64,000 nucleotides of DNA from DATBGO01 sp036558005 (GCA_036558005.1 DATBGO010000139.1:45118-109117), one strand, 5' to 3'; counted from the first letter of the stretch, positions 43,473-52,509 are shown. Notes: generated by a model from the sequence alone, not told the origin. Translations and numbers: made by a program.

Positions 43473-44723
43473 TCAGCTGCTCTCACCTGGCCGGCCGCGC
43501 CGCCGCAGGGTCAGGATCAGCCCGGACACGCCGGTCATCAGCCCGCCGCCGCCGGCCAGCAGGAGCACGCCGCGGGCGCCCAGCGGGTCGAGCAGGCCAG
43601 CCGCGCCCGCCATGCCCAGCGACGCGGCGCCGAACAGCACGCCGGAGTACAGCGCGAACACCCGGCCGGACACCTCCGGCGGGGCGCGGTGGTTCAGGAA
43701 ACTGCGGGTCGCCACGATCTCCAGCCCGTTGGCCAGCCCGCCGAAGCCGTAGGCGGCCGCCGCCTGCCACAGCGTGAGCGCGGCCCCGGCCAGGGTGATC
43801 CCGGCCCCGGTGGCGATCGTGCCGGCCAGCGCGGCGGTCAGCAGCAGCCGCTGCGGCAGCCTGCCGCCGGCCAGCGTGCCGATCACCATCCCGGCGGTCC
43901 AGCCCGCGACCAGCACCGAGTAGCCGCCCGGGCCGGAGCCGAGCACCTGCTCGGCGAACACGACCTCGGCGACCACCGCCAGGTTGGCGAAGGCGACCAG
44001 CACGCCGACGGTCAGCACCAGCAGCCCGGCCTCGGTGTCGGCGGTCAGGTAGCTGAAGCCCGCCCGCAGCTGGGCGCGGAGCGAGGGCGGCCCCTGCGGC
44101 GGGCTGGCCAGCCAGTCCAGCGCCGGGCGGGGGGCCAGCCGCAGCACCCACAGGCCCGCCGCGCCGAGCCCGTACAGCACCGCGTCGGCGGCCAGCGCGG
44201 CCCCGTAACCCCCGGTGGTGGTCGCCACCCCAGCCAGCAGCGGGCCGATCGTGAACCCGCCCCAGGTGGCGGCCTGCAGGTACCCGTTGGCCCTGATCAC
44301 CCCGGTCCGGCCGGCCAGCCGCGGCACGATCGCCCCCAGGCCCGGCTGCAGGATCGCCGCGCAGATGCCGAAGCCGGCCGTCAGCACCAGGGTGGCCGCG
44401 ATCCCGGTCAGCCAGACCAGTGCCAGCGCGACCAGGGCCGCGGCCAGCGCGGCGGTCACCAGCACCGGCCGCGCCGGGAACCGGTCCAGCAGCAGCCCGG
44501 CGACCGGGGCCAGCGCGGTGACCGGCACCGAGATGGCCAGGAAGACAGCCGCGACCGCCCAGGAGACGTGCGAGGTCTGGTAGGTGCGCGCGGCCAGCGC
44601 GATCATGGCCAGCCCGTCGCCCGCTGAGATGGCGACCTGCAGGCCGATGGCCAGCCCGAGGACGTAGCGGCCCGGGCTGTCAGTCTGGGGGCACAAGATC
44701 AAGTTAACATGGCCGGGGCGCAA
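43473..44723 (-). CDS. MFS transporter, MFS_3/enterobactin-exporter-like
   Basis: A 416-residue transporter with about 12 hydrophobic helices and the loop motif A-G-L-L-L-D-R-F-P-A-R typical of motif A between helices 2 and 3. A long cytosolic loop carrying Pro residues lies after helix 6. It groups by appearance with exporters of siderophores and macrolides (MFS_3). The start is uncertain: the frame opens at TTG 44723 without ribosome site, and another TTG lies 7 codons in. It is divergent from HisRS by only 33 bp, which carry an imperfect palindrome. Confidence 0.82.
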   Translation of the reverse strand: MRPGHVNLILCPQTDSPGRYVLGLAIGLQVAISAGDGLAMIALAARTYQTSHVSWAVAAVFLAISVPVTALAPVAGLLLDRFPARPVLVTAALAAALVALALVWLTGIAATLVLTAGFGICAAILQPGLGAIVPRLAGRTGVIRANGYLQAATWGGFTIGPLLAGVATTTGGYGAALAADAVLYGLGAAGLWVLRLAPRPALDWLASPPQGPPSLRAQLRAGFSYLTADTEAGLLVLTVGVLVAFANLAVVAEVVFAEQVLGSGPGGYSVLVAGWTAGMVIGTLAGGRLPQRLLLTAALAGTIATGAGITLAGAALTLWQAAAAYGFGGLANGLEIVATRSFLNHRAPPEVSGRVFALYSGVLFGAASLGMAGAAGLLDPLGARGVLLLAGGGGLMTGVSGLILTLRRRGRPGESS

Positions 44724-44756
44724 ACGATATGACGACTGGTGACCTAGTCAGGGAAC

Positions 44757-46106
44757 ATGGGGCGTATGCCAACGCAGTTTGATCCGCCGTCAGGGACCAG
44801 GGACTTCCTGGCCGCCGAGCTGGACCGGCGGGACCGGGCCCTCGCCGTGATCCGGTCCGTCTTCGCCGGCTACGGCTTCGAGCCGCTGCAGACCCCGGCG
44901 TTCGAACGGCTCGATGTGCTGCTCGGCAAGTACGGCGACGAGGGCGACAAGCTGATCTTCAAGATCCTGCGCCGCGGCGAGCACGAGGCGTCCGGCGAGG
45001 CCGACCTGGCGCTGCGCTACGACATGACCGTGCCGCTGGCCCGGGTCGCCGCCGCCTACGGCAGCCAGCTGCCGGCGCCTTACAAGCGGTACGCGATCGG
45101 CCCGGTGTGGCGGGCCGACCGGCCGGGCAAGGGCCGGTACCGCGAGCTCGTGCAGTGCGACGTGGACACGCTCGGGTCGCCGTCCGCGCTGGCGGACGCC
45201 GAGATCATCTGCGCGGTGCACGACACGCTGGCCGCGCTCGGCCTGGACGGCTTCACCCTCCAGCTGAACTCGCGGCTGGTGCTGGCCGGGCTGCTTGAGG
45301 CGTTCGGGGTGGCGCCGGAACTGGGCCCGGGGGTGCTGATCAGCCTGGACAAGCTCGACAAGCTGCGCCCGGAGGAGGTCATCGCCGAGCTGGCCGGCCG
45401 CGGCCTGCCCAGTGAGCAGGCCGCCGAGCTGGTGCGCACGGTGGCTGGCCCGGACGCGGCCGACCAGGTCCGGGCCGCGCTCAAGGTCAGCGAGACCGGC
45501 GCGGCCGGGATCGACGAGGTCGACCAGCTGCTGGCGGTGACCGGTTCGGCCCTGCCGCCGGGGCGGGTGGCGTTCTCGCCGCGGCTGGTCCGCGGGCTGA
45601 GCTACTACACCGGCCCGATCTGGGAGGTGACCGCCCCGGGCATGCCCGGCTCGCTGGCCGGCGGCGGGCGGTATGACCACCTGATCGCGCAGCTCGGCGG
45701 GCCGGACGTGCCGGCCACCGGCGGCTCGCTCGGGATCGAGCGGATCTTGATGCTGCTGTCCGGCGACGACGGCGGCCAGCGCGGCCGGCTGGACCTGGCG
45801 GTCACGGTGCTTGACGAGGCGCTGGCGCCGCGGTCGTTCGGCTGGGCCGCGCAGGCGCGCGCCGCGGGCCTGCGGGCCGGGATCTACCTCGGCCAGTCCG
45901 GCAAGCTGGGCCGGCAGCTGAAGTGGGCGAGTGACGCCGGCGCGCGGTGGACCCTGCTCTACGGCCGGGACGAAGCCGAGGCCGGCGAGGTCACGATCAG
46001 GGACATGGACAGCGGCGAGCAGACCCGGGTCCCGGCCGGCCAGCTCGCGGAGTTCCTGGCCGGGCTGGCGGCCACCGCGGCGGGCCACGGCGGGCCCGCG
46101 GCATGA
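44757..46106 (+). CDS. hisS: Histidyl-tRNA synthetase, eukaryote-like type
   Basis: About 449 residues (446 from the second ATG, 44766). The class II core shows SGTRDF near the start, LLGKYGDEGDKLIFKI (motif 1 area), RYDMTVPLAR, motif 2 VWRADRPGKGRYRELVQCD, the His-binding RGLSYYTG, and motif 3 GGSLGIERI. The C-terminal anticodon-binding domain is about 345-440. GKYG, the SLDKLDK segment and the R-G-R-Y-R-E wording resemble cytosolic eukaryotic HisRS rather than the QAPKGT-type bacterial enzyme expected in actinomycetes. Whether it is the only HisRS cannot be told from here. Confidence 0.87.
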   Translation: MGRMPTQFDPPSGTRDFLAAELDRRDRALAVIRSVFAGYGFEPLQTPAFERLDVLLGKYGDEGDKLIFKILRRGEHEASGEADLALRYDMTVPLARVAAAYGSQLPAPYKRYAIGPVWRADRPGKGRYRELVQCDVDTLGSPSALADAEIICAVHDTLAALGLDGFTLQLNSRLVLAGLLEAFGVAPELGPGVLISLDKLDKLRPEEVIAELAGRGLPSEQAAELVRTVAGPDAADQVRAALKVSETGAAGIDEVDQLLAVTGSALPPGRVAFSPRLVRGLSYYTGPIWEVTAPGMPGSLAGGGRYDHLIAQLGGPDVPATGGSLGIERILMLLSGDDGGQRGRLDLAVTVLDEALAPRSFGWAAQARAAGLRAGIYLGQSGKLGRQLKWASDAGARWTLLYGRDEAEAGEVTIRDMDSGEQTRVPAGQLAEFLAGLAATAAGHGGPAA

Positions 46107-46588
46107 CCGCGAACTTCCTCGACCCTGACACCTGGTTCGGGTCGCTGCCGGGGGTGGTGGTGGCCGCCGGGGCGCTGATCACCGACCCGGCCGCGCGGGT
46201 GCTGCTGGTCAAGCCGAACTACCGGGATCACTGGACGATACCGGGCGGGATCTGCGAGCACGGAGAGCCGCCGCACCAGGGGTGCGCCCGCGAGGTGGCC
46301 GAGGAGATCGGCGTGCCCCTCGCGCCGGGGCCGCTGCTCGCGATCGACTGGGCGCAGCCGTTCGGCGCCGGGCAGCGGCCGATCATGCACTTCGTCTTCG
46401 ACGGCGGGACGCTGGACGGCGGGGCCGGCATCGTCTTGCAGCAGGAGGAACTGGACGAGTTCCGGTTCACCGACCCGGCCGGGCTGGCCGGCTACCTGCC
46501 GCCGCGGATCGAGGCCAGGATCCGGGCCTCGCTGGCCGGCCGGGCCGGCGGCGCGACGGTGTATCAGCCAGGCTGGCCCGCCGGGTAG
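46103..46588 (+). CDS. Nudix hydrolase
   Basis: A 161-residue Nudix protein with a complete box, GGICEHGE then REVAEEIGV (G-x5-E-x7-REUxEExGU). Strands before it (VVVAAGALITD, VLLVKPNYRDHWTIPGG) fit 8-oxo-dGTPase or ADP-ribose-type enzymes. The ATG overlaps the HisRS stop (ATGA), so the two are co-translated. Its last 25 nt overlap lipB on the other strand. Substrate unknown; the coupling to an aminoacyl-tRNA synthetase is suggestive of a nucleotide related to aminoacyl-AMP. Confidence 0.87.
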   Translation: MTANFLDPDTWFGSLPGVVVAAGALITDPAARVLLVKPNYRDHWTIPGGICEHGEPPHQGCAREVAEEIGVPLAPGPLLAIDWAQPFGAGQRPIMHFVFDGGTLDGGAGIVLQQEELDEFRFTDPAGLAGYLPPRIEARIRASLAGRAGGATVYQPGWPAG

Positions 46589-47301
46589 CTGACCGCGGCC
46601 GCCCGGCCGGCCTGCAGCAGCCCGGCGGTGCCCTCGACCACCCGCCAGCGGGCCGCGCCCAGCGCCCGCGCCAGCTGCGGCAGCACCGCCTCGGTGGCCT
46701 CGGCGACGGTCACCGGCCGGCCGGCCTCCGCCGACAGCGTGGTCACCGACGCGTCCCTGATCCCGCACGGCACGATGTGGTCGTACCAGGCCAGGTCGTT
46801 GTCGCAGTTGAGGGCGAACCCGTGCATGGTGACGCCGCGGGCGATCCTGATCCCGATCGCGCCGACCTTGCGGTCGGGCCCTGGCACCCAGACGCCGCTG
46901 CGGCCCTCCACCCGGGTGGCGGTCACCCCGAAGTCAGCGCACACCGCGATCAGCGCCTCCTCCAGCGCCCGGACGTAGGCGATGACGTCGACCGGCTCGG
47001 TGAGCGCGATGATCGGGTACCCGACGAGCTGGCCGGGGCCGTGCCAGGTGAGCTTCCCGCCGCGGTCCACCTCGATCACCGGCGCGCCCGGGTCGGTCAG
47101 CGGCCGGTCCAGCGGGCTGGTCCGCTTGCCCGCGGTGTACACCGGCAGGTGCTCGAGCAGCAGGCAGCAGTCGGGGATGTCACCGTTCACCCGGCGCTCG
47201 TGCAGCGCCCGCTGCAGGTCCCAGCCCCGCAGGTAGGGGACGGCCTGGTGGCCGAAGCCGGCCTTGGCGTAGATCAGCTCAGCGGCTTGCGACGGATTCA
47301 C
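46564..47301 (-). CDS. lipB: Octanoyl-ACP:protein octanoyltransferase
   Basis: A 245-residue enzyme moving octanoate from ACP to lipoyl-domain Lys. Seen are GGKLTWHGPGQLVGYPI with conserved His, the catalytic Lys in KVGAIGIRI, and the catalytic Cys in IVPCGIRD. The GTG start has TAGGCT 6 nt upstream, as for lipA. In Streptomyces lipB directly precedes lipA; here the two are separated by about 3.1 kb holding the MFS, HisRS and Nudix genes. Confidence 0.95.
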   Translation of the reverse strand: MNPSQAAELIYAKAGFGHQAVPYLRGWDLQRALHERRVNGDIPDCCLLLEHLPVYTAGKRTSPLDRPLTDPGAPVIEVDRGGKLTWHGPGQLVGYPIIALTEPVDVIAYVRALEEALIAVCADFGVTATRVEGRSGVWVPGPDRKVGAIGIRIARGVTMHGFALNCDNDLAWYDHIVPCGIRDASVTTLSAEAGRPVTVAEATEAVLPQLARALGAARWRVVEGTAGLLQAGRAAAVSYPAGQPG

Positions 47302-47307
47302 CCTGCC

Positions 47308-47313
47308 AGCCTA
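47308..47313 (-). promoter_or_regulatory. Putative leaderless -10 element of lipB
   Basis: TAGGCT on the reverse strand, 6 nt before the GTG. Confidence 0.5.
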
Positions 47314-47402
47314 ACCGGCCAGCCGAATTAGGACGCCGATGGGCGGTTTTGCCGGGCCGCGGGCGCGGCATGACAGCAGTAGTGCTACTGGGAGGTGTTC
47401 TG

Positions 47403-48098
47403 TTGTTCGATGACGCGCAGCTGCGGAACATCAGCCCCGACGAACTGGCCACGCTGCGCCGTGAGCTGGTCGCGCTGGCCAGCCGGCGGCGCCGCGCCAC
47501 GGCCGCGCAGCAGCGCCGCCGGGTGATCGCGCTGGCCGCGATCGGGATCTGCTGTCTCGCCCTGGCGGCCTGGACCGGGCTGCTCGCGGTGAGCCTGCCG
47601 CTGTTCTACCGGGCAGGCGGCTGGCGCGGGGCCTGGGTCGGGTTCGACATCGCGCTGCTGGTCACGTTCGCGGTGACCGGCTGGGCGGCGTGGCGGCGGC
47701 GCCAGGTGCTGATCATCTGCCTGGTGGTGCTGGCCACCCTGCTGTGCTGCGACGCGTGGTTCGACGTGGTGCTGGACTCCAACACCGAGGGCTTCGAGCT
47801 GAGCCTGCTCACCGCCGTGCTGGTCGAGCTGCCGCTGGCCCTGCTGGCGATCACGGCGGCACGGCGGCTGCTGCGGCTGACCATCACCAGGGTGAGGCGG
47901 CGCGACGGCAAGGCCGGGCCGCTGCCGCCGCTGTGGCGGATCCCGCTGCTCGGGACCGAGCCGGCCAGCCTGACGCTGAGCCGGATGCGGCCGGCCGCCT
48001 CAGGCCGCGGCTGGCGGCCGCGCTGGCCCGGCTGGGCGCAGCTCGGCGGCAAGCGCGCTGGCGATATCGGGGTAGCGGAAGGCGAAGCCTGCCTCTAG
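47403..48098 (+). CDS. Four-helix membrane protein of unknown function
   Basis: About 231 residues from a TTG with GGAGG 7 nt upstream; an ATG at 47370 is the alternative. A cytosolic coiled segment (ISPDELATLRRELVALASRRRR) precedes four predicted helices at about 38-60, 72-95, 100-120 and 130-152. A basic, Pro-containing tail follows. It is not a family I can name. Its 3' end overlaps the TIGR01777 gene by 99 nt on the opposite strand, which is long for this genome, so the last 33 residues may be dispensable or the reading frame may have lost an earlier stop. Confidence 0.6.
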   Translation: MFDDAQLRNISPDELATLRRELVALASRRRRATAAQQRRRVIALAAIGICCLALAAWTGLLAVSLPLFYRAGGWRGAWVGFDIALLVTFAVTGWAAWRRRQVLIICLVVLATLLCCDAWFDVVLDSNTEGFELSLLTAVLVELPLALLAITAARRLLRLTITRVRRRDGKAGPLPPLWRIPLLGTEPASLTLSRMRPAASGRGWRPRWPGWAQLGGKRAGDIGVAEGEACL

Positions 48099-48929
48099 CA
48101 GCCGCGCGGGCGAGATCCTGGCGCTGGACAGCAGCTCGGCGGAAAGCTCGCCCAGCGCGGCCCGCAGCACCGGCGCGGGCAGCCGCAGCAGCGCCGGGCG
48201 GCGCACCGCCCTGGCCAGCTCGCGGGTGAATTCCGCGTTGGTGACCGGTGCCGGGGCGGTCAGGTTGACCGGGCCGGCCAGGTCCTGCTGGCCGATCAGG
48301 TACCGCAGCGCGCGGACGTGATCGGTCAGCGCGATCCAGCTGAGGTACTGGGTGCCCGGGCCGAGCCGGGCGCCGAGCCCCAGCCGGAACAGCGGCGCCA
48401 GCTGGCCCAGCAGGCCGCCCCGGCTGGCCAGCACGATGCCGCTGCGGATCTTGACGACGCGCACGCCGGTGGCGGCGGCCTGGTCGGCGGCGGCCTCCCA
48501 GTCGGTGACCAGGCTGGCCAGGAAGCCGGTGCCCGCGGGCGCCTGCTCGGTCACCTCGTCCTGGCCGGTGTCGCCGTACCAGCCGATGGCTGACGCGCTG
48601 ACCAGGGTGGCCGGCGGCTGGTCCATCGCGGCGATGGCCGCGATCAGGTTCGTGGTCGCGCCGATCCGGCTGGCCCGCAGCACCGCCTTGCGGGCCGCGG
48701 TCCACGGCCGGGCCCCGACCGGCGCCCCGGCCAGGCTGACGACCGCGCCGACCGGGCCGAGCGCGGCCAGGTCAATGCCGCCGCGCGGCGCGGCCGGGTT
48801 CCAGGTGATCTCGCCGGCCGCCCGGGCCGGGCGGCGCACCAGCGTCACCACCTCGTCCCCGGCCTGCCGGGCCGCGGCGGCGAAGGCCGTGCCGATCAGC
48901 CCGGACCCGCCGGTGATCGCGATCCTCAT
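48000..48929 (-). CDS. TIGR01777-family NAD(P)-dependent epimerase-like protein
   Basis: A 309-residue short-chain dehydrogenase-like protein of the YfcH/SulA-type family. The N-terminal motif ITGGSGLIGTA binds the dinucleotide; VSLAGAPVGARPW, SASAIGWYGDTG and the C-terminal DUF1731 segment (PAPVLRAALGELSAELLSSARISPARLLEAGF, interrupted here by turns) are family hallmarks. Function unproven. It follows sucB by 12 nt on the same strand and may share its transcript, although a CAGCCT lies 6 nt before its ATG. Confidence 0.87.
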   Translation of the reverse strand: MRIAITGGSGLIGTAFAAAARQAGDEVVTLVRRPARAAGEITWNPAAPRGGIDLAALGPVGAVVSLAGAPVGARPWTAARKAVLRASRIGATTNLIAAIAAMDQPPATLVSASAIGWYGDTGQDEVTEQAPAGTGFLASLVTDWEAAADQAAATGVRVVKIRSGIVLASRGGLLGQLAPLFRLGLGARLGPGTQYLSWIALTDHVRALRYLIGQQDLAGPVNLTAPAPVTNAEFTRELARAVRRPALLRLPAPVLRAALGELSAELLSSARISPARLLEAGFAFRYPDIASALAAELRPAGPARPPAAA

Positions 48930-48941
48930 CAGACCAGGCTG

Positions 48942-50972
48942 CTACAGGCCAAGTTCCGTCTCGAACGCGCCCTCTTCCAGCCGGGCCTTCACCGTGGCCA
49001 GGAACCGCGCCGCGTCCGCGCCGTCGACCAGCCGGTGGTCATAGGTCAGCGCCAGGTAGACCATCGACCGGACGGTGATCACCTCGCCGAGCGCGGCGTC
49101 CTCGACGACCACCGGCCGTTTCACCACGATGCCGGTGCCCAGGATGCCCACCTGCGGCTGGTTGATGATCGGCGTGTCGAACAGCGCGCCGCGGCTGCCG
49201 GTGTTGGTCAGCGTGAACGTGCCGCCGGACAGCTCGTCCGGGCCGACCCGCCCGGCCCTGGTGCGCTCGGCCAGGTCAGCGATCTTCCTGGCCAGCCCGG
49301 CGATGTTCAGGTCGCCGGCCTTGCGGATCACCGGGACCATGAGGCCGCGCTCGGTGTCGACCGCGATCCCGAGGTGCTCGGCGTCGTGATAGGTGACCTG
49401 CGAGCTGGCGGTGTCCACCACCGCGTTGAGCTTGGGATGCACCTTGAGCGCCTCGACGGCGGCGAGGGCGAAGAACGGCAGGAACGATAGCTTCACGCCT
49501 TCCCTGGCCTCGAACGCGGCCCTGGCCCGGTCGCGGAGCCTGGCGATGGCGGTGACGTCGGCTTCGACCACCGTCGTCAGCTGGGCCGAGGTCTGCAGCG
49601 ACTCGACCATCCGCTGCGCGATCACCTGCCGGGAGCGGGACATCTTCTCGGTCGTCCCGCGCAGGCTGGAGGGCACGATCTCCGGCCGCGGCGCGGCGCG
49701 ATCCTGGCCGCCGGGCGCGGGCGGGGCGGCGGCCGCCGGGCCGGCGGGCGCGGGACCCGGCGGCGGGGCTGGCCGGGCCGGGGCAGGCGGTGCGGTCCCC
49801 GGCTGGGCGGCCCCCGGCTGTGCTGTGCTGTGCTGTGCCGGGCCGGGCTGCGCTGTGCCGGGCTGGGCCGGAGCGGGCTGTGCCGGGGCGGGCTGGGCTG
49901 CGCCCGGCCGGGCGGGCGGCCAGGGGGCGCCGGGCAGGGTGGCGCCGGGCTGGACGGCGCCGGCCTGCGGCAGGCCGGCCTGCGGGCCGCCGTACGGGCC
50001 GGGCTGGGCCTGGCCCTGCTGGGCCTGGCCCTGCTGGACCTGGCCCTGGGCCCGGCGGGCGTTCGCGGCGTCCAGGACGTCCTGCTTGCGGATCCGGCCG
50101 CCGACCCCGGTGCCCGCGACCGAGGCCAGGTCGATGCCGTGCTCGGCGGCGAGCTTGCGGACCAGCGGGGTCACGTACGGGCCCTCGGGACCGGGCAGCG
50201 GCGGCCCGGCGTCGGCGGGCGCCGACCCGTTGACCTCCGGCTGTGCTGGCCCGGCCTGCGGCTGTGCTGGCCCGGCCTGCGGTTGTGCCGGTTCCGCTGG
50301 CGGCGGTGCTGACCCGGCTTCCGGTTGCCGGGGGCCAGCTGGCGGTGCCTGCCCGGTACCGGCGGGCCCGGCGGCCGCTGGCGCCCCGCCCGGCGCCTGG
50401 GCTGGCTGCGGGTAGCCGGACGGCTGGTCCTGGTAGGGCTGCTGGTAGGCGGGTGCCTGCTGCTGGTAGCCCGGCTGCTGGTAGGGCTGCTGATAAGGGT
50501 CCTGGTAGGGCTGCTGGTAGCCCTGCTGCTGGTACGGGTCACCCTGGGACGGGCCCGGCTGCGGCGCGGCCTGCGGCTCCTGGTACCCGGCGGCGGACCT
50601 CGGCGCGGTGTCGTGCTCGGCCGCCGGGGCGGCGGGCTGCCCGTCCGGGGCCGCCCCGTCCCCGCCGGGGCCGGCCTGCTCAGCCGGCGCCGCCGCCTGA
50701 CCGCCCGCCGCGCTGTCCGCGCCGTCGCCGGCCCCGTCGGTGTCGATGACGGCAAGCTCCGCCCCGACCTCGACGGTCTCGTCCTCGGCGACCGTGATGC
50801 CGCGCAAGATCCCCGACACCGGCGACGGAATCTCGGTGTCGACCTTGTCGGTCGAGACCTCGAGCAGCGGCTCATCGGCCTCGACCCGGTCACCCTCCCG
50901 CTTCAGCCAGCGCGTGACGGTGCCTTCAGTAACGCTCTCGCCGAGCTGTGGCATGGATACCGAGACCGACAT
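48942..50972 (-). CDS. sucB: Dihydrolipoamide acyltransferase E2 (SucB/DlaT, actinobacterial type)
   Basis: A 676-residue E2. Domain order: one lipoyl domain (1-77, Lys43 in STDKVDTE); a disordered linker (80-262) with Tyr/Gln/Pro repeats at 130-190; a peripheral-subunit-binding domain (about 265-303, VRKLAAEHGID and GRIRKQDVL); a second Ala/Gln/Pro/Gly linker (304-430); and the acyltransferase core (433-676) with YDHRLVDG carrying catalytic His and Asp. Streptomyces-type E2s usually have two or three lipoyl domains, so a single one with huge linkers is notable. It serves 2-oxoglutarate and/or pyruvate dehydrogenase together with lpd. Confidence 0.92.
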   Translation of the reverse strand: MSVSVSMPQLGESVTEGTVTRWLKREGDRVEADEPLLEVSTDKVDTEIPSPVSGILRGITVAEDETVEVGAELAVIDTDGAGDGADSAAGGQAAAPAEQAGPGGDGAAPDGQPAAPAAEHDTAPRSAAGYQEPQAAPQPGPSQGDPYQQQGYQQPYQDPYQQPYQQPGYQQQAPAYQQPYQDQPSGYPQPAQAPGGAPAAAGPAGTGQAPPAGPRQPEAGSAPPPAEPAQPQAGPAQPQAGPAQPEVNGSAPADAGPPLPGPEGPYVTPLVRKLAAEHGIDLASVAGTGVGGRIRKQDVLDAANARRAQGQVQQGQAQQGQAQPGPYGGPQAGLPQAGAVQPGATLPGAPWPPARPGAAQPAPAQPAPAQPGTAQPGPAQHSTAQPGAAQPGTAPPAPARPAPPPGPAPAGPAAAAPPAPGGQDRAAPRPEIVPSSLRGTTEKMSRSRQVIAQRMVESLQTSAQLTTVVEADVTAIARLRDRARAAFEAREGVKLSFLPFFALAAVEALKVHPKLNAVVDTASSQVTYHDAEHLGIAVDTERGLMVPVIRKAGDLNIAGLARKIADLAERTRAGRVGPDELSGGTFTLTNTGSRGALFDTPIINQPQVGILGTGIVVKRPVVVEDAALGEVITVRSMVYLALTYDHRLVDGADAARFLATVKARLEEGAFETELGL
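50403..50585. repeat. Tyr-Gln-Pro codon repeats in the sucB linker
   Basis: Encodes residues 130-190, with repeated YQQP, YQDP and GYQQ units. On the forward strand CTGGTAGGGCTGCTGGTA-like units recur. Confidence 0.85.
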
Positions 50973-51050
50973 GGCGTGCTGTTACTCCTTCTTGTTCAGC
51001 GCCCGCCGCTGCGCTGCGCCGCAACTGGCGGCCGCGCGGGCGGGGCAGGG

Positions 51051-52430
51051 TCAGGCATGCGTGTGCAGGGGCTTGCCGGCGAGCGCCAGGTGCGCCTCGC
51101 CGATAGCCTCCGACTGGGTCGGATGCGGATGGATCAGCTGGGCGACCTCGGCGGGCACGGCCTCCCAGTTGTAGATCAGCTGAGCCTCGGCGATCAGGTC
51201 ACCGACCCTGGCGCCGACGAGGTGCACGCCGAGTACCGGGCCGCCGCCAGCGGTGGCGATGACCTTCGCCGCGCCCTGCGTCTGCAGGATCTGGCTCTTG
51301 CCATTGCCAGCCAGGTCGTAGGTGTATTCGACGGTCTCGATGCCCCGCTCCGCGGCGATCGCGGAGGTGATGCCCACCGAGGCCACCTCGGGGTCGCTGT
51401 AGGTCACCCGGGGCACGCCGTCGTAGTCGATCGGGGTGACCTGGAGCCCGGCCGCCCGCTCGGCGACCAGGATGCCCTCGGCGAACCCGACATGGGCCAG
51501 CTGCAGCCCGGGGGTGAGGTCGCCGACCGCGGAGATCGTCGGCACGCTGGTCTGGCAGTACTCGTCGACGAGCACGAAGCCGCGCTCCATCGCCACCCCA
51601 GCCTCCTCGTAGCCCAGGGCCGCCGACACCGGGCCGCGGCCCACCGCGACCAGCAGCAGCTCGGTGTCGATCGTCGCGCCGCCCGCCAGCGTCACCGTCA
51701 GCCCGGTGTCGGTCTCCTTGACCGACTCGAACCTGGTGCCGAGCTTGTAGCCGATGCCGCGCCGCCGGAACGCCCGCTCCAGCAGCTTGGAGCTGGACTC
51801 CTCCTCGGCGGGAAGCAGGTGCGGCAGCATCTCGACGATGGTCACCTCGGCCCCGAATGACCGCCAGACGCTGGCGAACTCGACCCCGATCACCCCGCCG
51901 CCGAGGATCACCACCGACGCGGGCACCCGGTCCAGCTCCAGCGCCTGGTCGCTGGTGATCACCCGGGCGCCGTCGATCTCCAGGCCGGGCAGGCTGCGGG
52001 ACTGCGACCCGGTGGCGAGCACCACGTGCGCGCCCTCGATCCGCTGCTCGCCGACCTGTACCGCGGTGGGCGACACCAGGGCGCCCTCGCCCTCGATGAC
52101 GTCGATGCCGCGCGCGCTGACCAGGCCGGTCAGGCCCTTCCACAGCCGGGTGACCACCTTGTCCTTGTAGGCGTTGACCCCCGCCATGTCGATGCCGTCC
52201 AGGGTGGCCTGGACCCCGACCGCCGCGCTGTCCCTGGTGTGGTCAGCGACCTCGGCGGCGTGCAGCAGCGCCTTGGTCGGGATGCAGCCGCGGTGCAGGC
52301 AGGTGCCGCCGACCTTGCCCTGCTCGATAAGCGCTACCCGCTTGCCGAGCTCGGCTGAGCGGAGCGCGCAGGCGTAGCCGCCGCTGCCGCCACCGAGGAT
52401 GACGATGTCGTAGCCGCCGCTGTCAGCCAC
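51051..52430 (-). CDS. lpd: Dihydrolipoamide dehydrogenase (E3)
   Basis: A 459-residue FAD disulfide oxidoreductase reoxidising E2-bound dihydrolipoate with NAD+. FAD motif VILGGGSGGYA, redox-active pair Cys44 and Cys49 in GGTCLHRGCIP, NAD motif VILGGGVIGVEFA, and the C-terminal HPHPTQSE with the base His at the dimer interface. GTG start with AAGGAG 7 nt upstream. Lies 78 nt upstream of sucB on the same strand. Confidence 0.96.
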   Translation of the reverse strand: MADSGGYDIVILGGGSGGYACALRSAELGKRVALIEQGKVGGTCLHRGCIPTKALLHAAEVADHTRDSAAVGVQATLDGIDMAGVNAYKDKVVTRLWKGLTGLVSARGIDVIEGEGALVSPTAVQVGEQRIEGAHVVLATGSQSRSLPGLEIDGARVITSDQALELDRVPASVVILGGGVIGVEFASVWRSFGAEVTIVEMLPHLLPAEEESSSKLLERAFRRRGIGYKLGTRFESVKETDTGLTVTLAGGATIDTELLLVAVGRGPVSAALGYEEAGVAMERGFVLVDEYCQTSVPTISAVGDLTPGLQLAHVGFAEGILVAERAAGLQVTPIDYDGVPRVTYSDPEVASVGITSAIAAERGIETVEYTYDLAGNGKSQILQTQGAAKVIATAGGGPVLGVHLVGARVGDLIAEAQLIYNWEAVPAEVAQLIHPHPTQSEAIGEAHLALAGKPLHTHA

Positions 52431-52509
52431 TGCAATGCTCCTTGTCCGGTCGCCTCGCCCCGGGCCCGGCGACGCCGCCAGCCCGGCACTGGGTGGTGCC
52501 TGCCCTGTC

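Noticed and set aside
44757..46106. HisZ regulatory subunit instead of HisRS
   Set aside because: All HisRS active-site motifs and a C-terminal anticodon-binding domain are present, and no hisG or other his gene is adjacent.
48942..50972. Assigning the E2 strictly to 2-oxoglutarate or to pyruvate dehydrogenase
   Set aside because: Actinobacterial E2 of this type can serve both complexes, and no E1 gene for either lies beside it.
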